NCBI GenBank assembly: GCA_964410675.1
Contig: CAYPIB010000143.1
Span: 1-5,169, forward strand
Direction of reading: 5' to 3'
From: RGIG3040 sp964410675
GTDB taxonomy: Bacteria > Bacillota > Clostridia > Lachnospirales > Lachnospiraceae
DNA length: 5,169 nt
The position numbers and the translations under genes were made by a program. Below, piece after piece: positions 1 to 5,169 of the stretch. Below the pieces are notes generated by a model that was given only the letters and a program-made list of their open reading frames with translations, did no database searches and had not been told where the DNA came from. Numbering within the stretch: the stretch's first letter is position 1; the number at the start of each line of letters is the position of its first letter.

Positions 1-1
1 A

Positions 2-961
2 TGGGTAGAGGCAGCAGTACAAGCCGCTGTTTTAATCGTACCGGCATTTGTGGTAACAATCAGTCTTCGCTATTGTGGAAAAGTATCTAAAAAGTGGAAC
101 AATTTTAAAGCGGTATCTTTTTGTAACAATAATTTTCTGCTTTGTTTTACTTTCATTTTTATAATCTTAAGCTCCGGCATTGTTATTTTTGCCAATTTAT
201 TTGGAATAGATTGGGGACCGTTCAGACTTCAAGTGAGATATCTGATTATGTTTATTCTTGCTTTTTGTCTTGCATATAAGGAAAGAAAAAAGTCCGGAAG
301 GATAGTTCAATATTTATTAATTCCGGCGCTCATATCTTTTCTTGGGATATTATTTGCAACAAACGTAGGTCCTGTTTCGAGCAGCTCTTACCTTGTGCAT
401 GGAATGGCAGCATTACTTCTTTTACTTTTTTTAGCTGAACCGGATTATAGTACCTCGTATGGACATGTAGTATTTACAGTATGCAGTCTGTTTATATTAA
501 GCCTTATATTCTGTAAAGGCTATTATATTAGAGTAAGTGAGTATCCCCCTGCTAATATTTTAGAAAAACGCACCTGTATTGAAGAAGGACCTGCTGCGGG
601 TATTTATGTATATGAAAAGGATGCCAAACGGTTCAATGCTTATGCAGATGCTATTAATAAAAATACGGATAGCAGCAGCCGCCTTTTATTTCTAGGCACC
701 GAGCAAATTGCCAATATGTACTCAAATGGGACATTTGTGACTCCCACGACAATCAGTACACCAGCCTTTAATGAGCAATGGGTGCTTTACTTTAAAAAAC
801 ACCCAGACAAGCTTCCGGATGTTGTGGCAATTGCCAAAAATACAATCGATAATAGAGAAAAGTTTTTTGCAAAAAATCCGTTTGGAATATGGCTGGCTGA
901 AAGGTATGACACAAAGTCAATGTGGGAGGACGAAGAAATATGTATAATCAAGAGAAAATAA
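2..961 (+). CDS. Polytopic membrane protein of unknown function, 3' part (5' end outside window)
   Basis: The frame is open from base 2 to the TAA at 959-961, giving 319 residues with no start of its own, so the true start lies upstream. A GTG at 50 is in frame, but open hydrophobic sequence continues before it. About six hydrophobic stretches are visible, near residues 4-22, 45-67, 77-93, 101-119, 129-146 and 155-172 of the visible part. A basic loop (KERKKSGR) follows the third. After the last comes a soluble C-terminal domain of ~145 residues, including LLFLGTEQIANMY and a stretch rich in Thr, Pro and Ser. The layout (many membrane helices, then a soluble tail) resembles envelope polysaccharide or GT-C-type glycosyltransferase proteins. 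I see no catalytic motif that would establish this, so it stays unassigned. Its last 22 nt overlap the start of hisC, suggesting cotranscription and possibly translational coupling. Confidence 0.8.
   Translation, partial: WVEAAVQAAVLIVPAFVVTISLRYCGKVSKKWNNFKAVSFCNNNFLLCFTFIFIILSSGIVIFANLFGIDWGPFRLQVRYLIMFILAFCLAYKERKKSGRIVQYLLIPALISFLGILFATNVGPVSSSSYLVHGMAALLLLLFLAEPDYSTSYGHVVFTVCSLFILSLIFCKGYYIRVSEYPPANILEKRTCIEEGPAAGIYVYEKDAKRFNAYADAINKNTDSSSRLLFLGTEQIANMYSNGTFVTPTTISTPAFNEQWVLYFKKHPDKLPDVVAIAKNTIDNREKFFAKNPFGIWLAERYDTKSMWEDEEICIIKRK
924..930 (+). promoter_or_regulatory. Ribosome binding site of hisC, inside the upstream gene
   Basis: GGGAGGA lies 9 nt before the ATG at 940. It sits within the last codons of the membrane protein gene. 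It favours ATG 940 over the in-frame GTG at 922, which is nearly superimposed on this site and has no equivalent Shine-Dalgarno sequence before it. Confidence 0.7.
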
Positions 962-1750
962 AATGGGAAGATAACATTAGAAGAGTTGTTCCATATACGC
1001 CGGGTGAGCAGCCAAATCAACCTAATATGATAAAACTAAATACAAATGAATCGCCATATCCTCCGGCGCCCGGTGTAGAAAGGGTATTAAAGGATTTTAA
1101 TGCAGACGAATGCAGATTATATCCGGATCCGGCAGTAACAAAACTTGTTGAGGCTTTAGCTGATTACTATGGACTTTCTGCAAATCAGGTGTTTGTCGGT
1201 GTTGGTTCAGATGATGTTTTAGCGACTGCTTTCCTGACGTTTTTTAATAGTAAAAAACCAATCTTATTTCCGGATATTACGTATTCTTTTTATGATGTAT
1301 GGGCAGAGCTATATCGAATCCCATACAGTATCCAGGAGCTGAATGATAATTTTAGGCTTGTAAAGGAAGATTACCTAAAGGAAAATGGAGGAATTATATT
1401 TCCAAATCCTAACGCACCAACCGGGGCTTTAGAGGGGATTGATTTTATCGAAGATATCGTAAAAGCAAACCCTGATGTCATTGTTATTATTGATGAAGCA
1501 TATGTTGATTTTGGCGGAGAAAGTGCACTTAAGCTAATTCAAAAATATGACAATTTACTTGTTGTGCAGACATTTTCAAAGTCAAGAGCAATGGCAGGAA
1601 TGCGAATCGGATTTGCAATGGGTAATGCTAAATTAATCCACTATTTAAATGATGTAAAATACTCAATTAATTCATATACAATGAACCAGACGGCAATTGC
1701 ACTTGGTGTAGAAAGTGTAAAGGATAATACTTATTTTAAAAATATAGTAT
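940..1750 (+). CDS. hisC: Histidinol-phosphate aminotransferase, N-terminal three quarters (cut by assembly gap)
   Basis: HisC is a PLP-dependent fold-type I aminotransferase (EC 2.6.1.9) that interconverts imidazole-acetol phosphate and histidinol phosphate using glutamate, in cytoplasmic histidine synthesis. From ATG 940, 270 residues can be read before the gap. Visible family motifs are LNTNESPYPP (33-42), YPDP (61-64), NPNAPTG (156-162), IDEAYVDF (184-191, with the Asp expected to contact the cofactor ring nitrogen), and TFSKSRAMAGMRIGF (211-225), where Lys214 is the expected Schiff-base lysine and Arg222 is conserved. The same frame runs through the Ns to a TAA at 1807-1809, but its last codons do not look like HisC. 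The true C-terminus continues in another frame (separate entry). No other his genes are in view, so a related imidazole or aromatic aminotransferase role cannot be excluded, though the N-terminal motifs fit HisC well. Confidence 0.9.
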
Positions 1751-1760
1751 NNNNNNNNNN
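1751..1760. other. Assembly gap (10 N) inside hisC
   Basis: Ten Ns, probably a placeholder for a scaffold join rather than a measured distance. Bases 1738-1749 before the gap and 1793-1804 after it match at 11 of 12 positions (encoding KNIV and KNTV). After the second copy the HisC reading frame resumes with NKIIQTRENA. If the two copies are one locus, bases 1750-1804 are surplus and the true gap length is negative. Confidence 0.9.
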
Positions 1761-1783
1761 AATAGTTAAATCAAAAAAGATGA

Positions 1784-2068
1784 TTTTTAAGCAAAAATAC
1801 AGTAAATAAAATTATACAAACGAGGGAAAATGCTAAAAAGAAGCTGGCTGAGCTAGGTTTTTCTTTTCCGGATTCCTATGCCAATTTTATTTTTGCCACT
1901 CATGAAAGTAAAAGTGCAAAAGAAATATTTGAAGCGTTGCGCAGCAAAGAGATTTATGTCAGACATTTTAATGCCAAACGGGTTTCAAATTATTTACGGA
2001 TTACGATAGGAACCGATGAGCAGATGGAAAGTCTGTATCAGTTTTTGCGTGAATACTTGAAAGGATAA
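1784..2068 (+). CDS. hisC: Histidinol-phosphate aminotransferase, C-terminal part (different frame after the gap)
   Basis: After the gap the HisC-like sequence is in a frame shifted relative to the N-terminal piece. An in-frame TGA at 1781-1783 closes this frame on the 5' side, so the piece cannot be read back to the gap as assembled. HisC-like sequence is clear from about 1802 (V-NKIIQTRENA, then KLAELGFSFPDSYANFIF) to the TAA at 2066-2068. It includes IYVRHF and NYLRITIGT, whose arginines are at the position of the family's substrate-carboxylate-binding arginine. Joined at the shared valine codon (1747-1749 = 1802-1804), the protein has 357 residues, the normal length for HisC, with no residues apparently missing. 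I therefore treat it as the end of the same gene, not a separate gene. No credible start codon or ribosome binding site of its own is present. The first ~6 codons given here (1784-1801) may be artefactual. Confidence 0.8.
   Translation, partial: FLSKNTVNKIIQTRENAKKKLAELGFSFPDSYANFIFATHESKSAKEIFEALRSKEIYVRHFNAKRVSNYLRITIGTDEQMESLYQFLREYLKG
2059..2065 (+). promoter_or_regulatory. Ribosome binding site of the methyltransferase gene, within the end of hisC
   Basis: GAAAGGA lies 7 nt upstream of GTG 2073 and overlaps the last codons of hisC. It supports the GTG start over the next in-frame ATG at 2115 (codon 15), which would remove the conserved N-terminal FASVYDIFMD segment. Confidence 0.6.
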
Positions 2069-2072
2069 AAAA

Positions 2073-2855
2073 GTGGAAACATATTCAAATTTTGCAAGTG
2101 TATACGATATTTTTATGGATCAGACACCCTATAAGCAGTGGTGTGATTATTTAATTAAAATACTGCGAAATTATAAGATTGCGAAGGGAATTGTGCTGGA
2201 CTTAGGCTGTGGAACAGGAACACTGACGCAGATGCTGCAAAAAGCAGGGTATGATATGATTGGAATTGATTATTCAGTCGAAATGCTTCAAATTGCAGTA
2301 GAAAAGTGGAAGAATGAAAAGGAAATACAAGCAGCTGACTGCGGTGATATTTTATATTTACAGCAGGACATGCGTGAATTTGAATTGTATGGCACTGTTG
2401 CAGCTATTATAAGTGTATGCGATTCCTTAAATTACTTACTAAAGCCGGAGGAATTAGTACAGACCTTTAGCCTTGTTAATAATTATCTTGATGAGGATGG
2501 AATATTTATATTTGATTTTAATACGGTTTATAAATATCGTGAGATTATTGGCGACCAGGTAATTGCAGAAAATCGTGAAGAATGCAGCTTTATATGGGAA
2601 AATTATTACTATGAAGACGAGCATATTAATGAATATGATGTAACGATATTTATTCAAGAAAAAGAAGATATGTATCGTAAGTTTATTGAAACACACTATC
2701 AAAGGGGATATACATTAGAGGAGATGAAGGCAGCTTTGAAAAAGGCAGATTTAAAGTTTTTAGGAGCCTATGACGTAGATACACAAAAAAGTGCAGCTTG
2801 GGACAGTGAAAGAATATATGTCATTGCCCAAAAGGAAAAAATAAACAATAAGTAA
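2073..2855 (+). CDS. Class I SAM-dependent methyltransferase, substrate unknown
   Basis: A complete 260-residue cytoplasmic protein. The Rossmann-type methyltransferase signature is clear: motif I VLDLGCGTGT (41-50) forms the glycine-rich SAM loop, GIDYS (64-68) provides the acidic residue expected to bind the SAM ribose, QQDM (97-100) lies near the adenine site, and ISVCDSLNYLL (113-123) is the post-motif strand typical of the methyltransferase 11/25-like group. The N-terminal YSNFASVYDIFMD matches the usual start of these small-molecule-type enzymes and supports GTG 2073. The 150-240 segment is probably a lid or substrate-binding insertion, with an acidic, Tyr-rich stretch ENYYYEDEHINEYD (176-189). 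Nothing in the sequence identifies the methyl acceptor. The gene begins 4 nt after the hisC stop and ends 10 nt before hslO, so it is probably cotranscribed with both; that does not tie it to histidine metabolism. Confidence 0.9.
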   Translation: METYSNFASVYDIFMDQTPYKQWCDYLIKILRNYKIAKGIVLDLGCGTGTLTQMLQKAGYDMIGIDYSVEMLQIAVEKWKNEKEIQAADCGDILYLQQDMREFELYGTVAAIISVCDSLNYLLKPEELVQTFSLVNNYLDEDGIFIFDFNTVYKYREIIGDQVIAENREECSFIWENYYYEDEHINEYDVTIFIQEKEDMYRKFIETHYQRGYTLEEMKAALKKADLKFLGAYDVDTQKSAAWDSERIYVIAQKEKINNK

Positions 2856-2858
2856 GGA
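2854..2858 (+). promoter_or_regulatory. Ribosome binding site of hslO, overlapping the preceding stop codon
   Basis: AAGGA shares its first two bases with the TAA stop of the methyltransferase gene and lies 7 nt before ATG 2866. This arrangement would let terminating ribosomes reinitiate on hslO; the coupling is an inference. Confidence 0.6.
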
Positions 2859-2865
2859 TGAATAA

Positions 2866-3747
2866 ATGAAAGATTATATAGTAAGAGCTATAGCAGCAGA
2901 TGCACAGATTAGGGCATTTGCATGTACAACAAAGCAAATGGTAGAAATTGCAAGGAAAAATCATAATACAAGTCCTGTTGCGACAGCGGCACTTGGACGT
3001 CTTTTAAGCGCAGGTGCTATGATGGGAAGTATGCTGAAAGGGGAAAAAGATATTCTGACTCTTCAAGTAAAAGGGGATGGGCCTATCAAAGGCATTACTG
3101 TAACAGCGGATGCAGATGCAAAAGTGAAAGGATATGTTTTGAATCCGGCTGTCATGCTGCCGCCGAGCAATGCGGGAAAGCTGGATGTTGGGGGAGCAGT
3201 TGGAAATGGAATATTAAGAGTCATTAAAGATTTAGGACTAAAAGAACCATATGTTGGAGAAACTTTATTACAGACCGGTGAAATTGCAGAGGATTTAACT
3301 TATTATTTTGCCGCTTCAGAGCAGGTTCCTTCCGGTGTAGGCTTGGGAGTTTTAATGGAAAAAGACAATCATGTAAAGCAAGCCGGAGGCTTTATTATTC
3401 AGCTGATGCCATTTGCAGAAGAAAAAATAATAGAAAAGCTTGAACAAAACGTATCAAAAATACCGCCGGTTACAACTATGCTGGATGAAGGTAATACGCC
3501 AAGAGATATACTGGAGCGTGTTCTTGATGGGATGGAGGTCGAAATACTTGATACAATTCCGACAGCATTTTACTGTAATTGCAATAAGGATAAAATAGAA
3601 AAGGCAATTATCAGCATCGGTAAAAAGGATATCAATGAAATGATAGATGCCGGCAAAGAGATAGAGGTTAACTGTCATTTCTGTAATAAAAATTATGTTT
3701 ATTCAGTGGAGGAATTAAAGGACATGCTGGAGAAAGCGTCAAAATAG
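2866..3747 (+). CDS. hslO: Hsp33, redox-regulated molecular chaperone
   Basis: Hsp33 is a cytoplasmic holdase that is inactive when reduced, with zinc held by four cysteines. It becomes active when oxidants form disulfides and release the zinc, and it then protects unfolding proteins. The 293-residue protein is full length for the family. The N-terminal domain opens with MKDYIVRAIAADAQIRAFAC and contains the TSPVATAALGRLLSAGAMMGSMLKG segment (35-59), then conserved glycine-rich stretches GDGPIKGI (70-77) and GNGILRVIKDLG (113-124). The C-terminal redox switch is intact: FYCNCNKDK supplies Cys237 and Cys239, and CHFCNKNY supplies Cys270 and Cys273, the CxC...CxxC zinc pattern. Cys20 is an additional cysteine outside the switch. 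ATG 2866 is preceded by AAGGA at proper spacing. It lies between the methyltransferase and nadE genes with gaps of 10 and 18 nt, consistent with an operon. Identity is secure from the cysteine motif and overall match. Confidence 0.96.
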   Translation: MKDYIVRAIAADAQIRAFACTTKQMVEIARKNHNTSPVATAALGRLLSAGAMMGSMLKGEKDILTLQVKGDGPIKGITVTADADAKVKGYVLNPAVMLPPSNAGKLDVGGAVGNGILRVIKDLGLKEPYVGETLLQTGEIAEDLTYYFAASEQVPSGVGLGVLMEKDNHVKQAGGFIIQLMPFAEEKIIEKLEQNVSKIPPVTTMLDEGNTPRDILERVLDGMEVEILDTIPTAFYCNCNKDKIEKAIISIGKKDINEMIDAGKEIEVNCHFCNKNYVYSVEELKDMLEKASK

Positions 3748-3752
3748 CAATT

Positions 3753-3760
3753 GAGGAGGA
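3753..3760 (+). promoter_or_regulatory. Strong ribosome binding site of nadE
   Basis: GAGGAGGA contains a full AGGAGG core ending 6 nt before ATG 3766, the strongest such site in the window. It settles the start. An in-frame TTG at 3751 directly abuts this site and so is unlikely to be used. Confidence 0.75.
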
Positions 3761-3765
3761 ATATT

Positions 3766-5169
3766 ATGCAGCACGGGTTTATAAAAGCAGCAGCAGCGTC
3801 ACCAAAAATAAAAGTAGCGGACACTTCATATAATGCAAAGCAAATATGCAGGCAAATAGAAGAGGCAGCAGACAACGGGGCAAAGATTATTGTCTTTCCG
3901 GAACTTTGTCTTACCGGCTATACGTGCGGAGACTTATTTTTGCAAGATACGCTGCTGAATAGTGCAAAAGAAAAATTAATTGAAATTATAGAATTTAGCG
4001 ATGGGTATGATGCACTTATTTTTGTGGGTATGCCTTTTGCCGTGAAAAATAAGCTCTATAATGTAGCGGCAGTTATAAGTGGCGGCGAATTACTTGCATT
4101 TATTCCAAAACTCAATTTACCTAATTATGGTGAGTTTTATGAGGCGCGTCATTTTGCTAATGGAAATCAAGAAACGGTATGGATTACATTTGATGAAAAA
4201 GAGGTTCCGTTTGGAACACAAATATTATTTGAAACGGATGCCTTAGACGGCCTGAGTGTTGCTGCCGAAATTTGTGAAGACTTTTGGGTGCCGAATCCAC
4301 CGTCTACCGCACATTCTTTAGCAGGTGCAAATGTAATAGTTAATTTATCAGCATCTAATGAAGCAGCTGGAAAAGATGAATACCGTGAAATGCTTGTTAA
4401 GTCAACAAGCGCCCGGACTATTTCAGCATATATATTTTCAAGTGCCGGAGAAGGGGAGTCTACACAGGATGTGGTTTTTGGCGGACATAACTTGATTGCA
4501 GAAAATGGAATCCTGCTTGCCTCATCTAATCCATTCAAAGAAAATATTCTTTATGCAGATATTGATATCGGACGTATGACAATGGAAAGAAGAAAAAGAA
4601 ATACTTATGGCATTGAGGGTAATGAATTTGAGTTAAGCAAAAAGTATTTAAGTGTTTCATTTACACTTAATAGAGAAGAAACAAATTTGATGAGAAATTT
4701 TGCGCAGACACCCTTTGTTCCGACTGATCCAAGCACCAAGGAGAAAAGATGTGAACATGTGCTTTCTATTCAATCCTGCGGACTCGCTAAGAGATTTGAA
4801 CATACTGGATGTAAAAGTGCAGTAATTGGAATTTCGGGAGGTCTGGATTCGACACTTGCATTAATTGTAACAGCCAGAGCTTTTGATCTTTTAGGATTGG
4901 ATCGTTCAGAAATTCAGGCGATAACGATGCCATGTTTTGGAACTACAGACCGCACCTATGATAATGCCTGCAAGCTGGCACAAGCATTTGGAGCCACTTT
5001 GGCAGAAATCGATATTAAGGAATCTGTCATGATGCATTTTAAAGATATTGGTCAGAATCCGGACAATCATGATGTCACATATGAGAATAGTCAGGCAAGA
5101 GAACGCACACAGGTGCTTATGGATTTAGCTAATAAAGTAAATGGACTTGTAATAGGAACGGGGGATATG
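3766..5169 (+). CDS. nadE: Glutamine-dependent NAD+ synthetase, N-terminal ~470 residues (3' end outside window)
   Basis: This enzyme (EC 6.3.5.1) makes NAD+ from deamido-NAD+ and ATP, using ammonia released from glutamine, and is the last step of NAD synthesis in the cytoplasm. The frame is open from ATG 3766 to the window edge (468 codons, no stop). The two-domain form is usually ~640 residues, so roughly a quarter is missing. The N-terminal nitrilase-type glutaminase domain (about 1-275) shows the Glu-Lys-Cys triad: Glu46 in FPELCLTGYTCGD, Lys115 in PKLNLPNYGEFYE and Cys170 in AEICEDFWVP. A linker leads to the synthetase domain (from about 325), with the ATP pyrophosphatase P-loop ISGGLDST (356-363), then TMPCFGTTDRTYDNA (388-401), and ENSQARERTQ (440-449). 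The window ends just after the conserved VIGTGD segment. Presence of the glutaminase domain separates it from the short ammonia-dependent form. It begins 18 nt after hslO. Confidence 0.95.
   Translation, partial: MQHGFIKAAAASPKIKVADTSYNAKQICRQIEEAADNGAKIIVFPELCLTGYTCGDLFLQDTLLNSAKEKLIEIIEFSDGYDALIFVGMPFAVKNKLYNVAAVISGGELLAFIPKLNLPNYGEFYEARHFANGNQETVWITFDEKEVPFGTQILFETDALDGLSVAAEICEDFWVPNPPSTAHSLAGANVIVNLSASNEAAGKDEYREMLVKSTSARTISAYIFSSAGEGESTQDVVFGGHNLIAENGILLASSNPFKENILYADIDIGRMTMERRKRNTYGIEGNEFELSKKYLSVSFTLNREETNLMRNFAQTPFVPTDPSTKEKRCEHVLSIQSCGLAKRFEHTGCKSAVIGISGGLDSTLALIVTARAFDLLGLDRSEIQAITMPCFGTTDRTYDNACKLAQAFGATLAEIDIKESVMMHFKDIGQNPDNHDVTYENSQARERTQVLMDLANKVNGLVIGTGDM

Larger units (their letters stand above)
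2..5169 (+). other. Probable single transcription unit across all five genes
   Basis: All genes share one strand, with boundaries of -22, +4, +10 and +18 nt. Each internal start has a ribosome binding site, three of them embedded in or touching the preceding gene. I see no GC-rich stem followed by a U-tract at any boundary and no room for a promoter between genes. Internal promoters inside coding sequence cannot be excluded by eye. There is no gene-free stretch longer than a few dozen bases, apart from the unresolved hisC junction. Confidence 0.6.

Noticed and set aside
1..90. ATG at base 1 starting a short reading frame
   Set aside because: It stops at the TAA 88-90 after 29 codons and is out of frame with the membrane protein, which is open across the same bases and hydrophobic throughout.
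787..1020. Minus-strand reading frame opposite the membrane protein/hisC junction
   Set aside because: It lies antisense to two well-supported genes, has no ribosome binding site I can defend and no recognisable domain.
1762..1809. Frame-1 extension of HisC through the Ns (IVKSKKMIFKQKYSK)
   Set aside because: The sequence is Lys-rich, unlike a HisC C-terminus, and the genuine C-terminus follows in another frame. It is a consequence of the faulty junction.
2454..2702. Minus-strand reading frame opposite the methyltransferase
   Set aside because: It is rich in Ile, Phe, Lys and Asn, as expected from the complement of AT-rich coding DNA. Its apparent hydrophobicity is a by-product of that.
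3454..3678. Minus-strand reading frame opposite the 3' half of hslO
   Set aside because: The region is fully explained by hslO, including the zinc-binding cysteines, and the antisense product shows no family features.
3748..3765. Possible promoter or terminator between hslO and nadE
   Set aside because: Only 18 nt are available and they are occupied by the nadE ribosome binding site; no stem-loop with a U-tract is present.
4167..4538. 123-codon minus-strand reading frame opposite nadE
   Set aside because: It covers the glutaminase domain coding sequence, including the Cys170 motif. No independent start signal or known domain is visible.
1..5169. CRISPR array, transposase, tRNA/rRNA, riboswitch or phage genes
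   Set aside because: No spaced direct repeats, transposase motifs, RNA-gene-like cloverleaf or structured leader was seen; almost every base is accounted for by the five genes.

Overview
The window reads like low-GC Firmicutes DNA, most likely a Clostridia/Lachnospiraceae-type gut anaerobe. This rests on the AT-rich coding sequence, strong AGGAGG-type ribosome binding sites, dense co-directional packing and the style of the HisC, Hsp33 and NAD synthetase proteins. The lineage is an inference from protein flavour and was not tested. A run of 10 Ns at 1751-1760 indicates a draft or metagenomic scaffold.

Layout, all on the + strand: (1) the 3' part of a polytopic membrane protein of unknown function (2-961), entering from the left edge; (2) hisC, a PLP-dependent histidinol-phosphate aminotransferase, overlapping the first gene by 22 nt and split by the N gap into an N-terminal piece (940-1750) and a C-terminal piece in another frame (1784-2068); (3) a class I SAM-dependent methyltransferase with a GTG start (2073-2855); (4) hslO, the redox-regulated chaperone Hsp33 (2866-3747); (5) the first ~470 codons of a glutamine-dependent NAD+ synthetase, nadE (3766 to the right edge), which leaves the window before its stop.

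Gene boundaries are -22, +4, +10 and +18 nt, so no intergenic space could hold a conventional promoter or terminator. The five genes are best read as one transcriptional unit whose promoter and terminator lie outside. The functions (histidine synthesis, methyl transfer, oxidative-stress chaperone, NAD synthesis) do not form one obvious pathway; this looks like a housekeeping gene string. Hsp33 next to NAD synthetase is a loose redox-themed pairing at most.

No mobile element, CRISPR array, RNA gene or new defence or biosynthetic system was found. The only real anomaly is the hisC break. Protein-level reconstruction (270 + 87 = 357 residues, a normal HisC length) and a near-identical 12-nt sequence on both sides of the gap suggest a faulty contig join rather than a dead gene.
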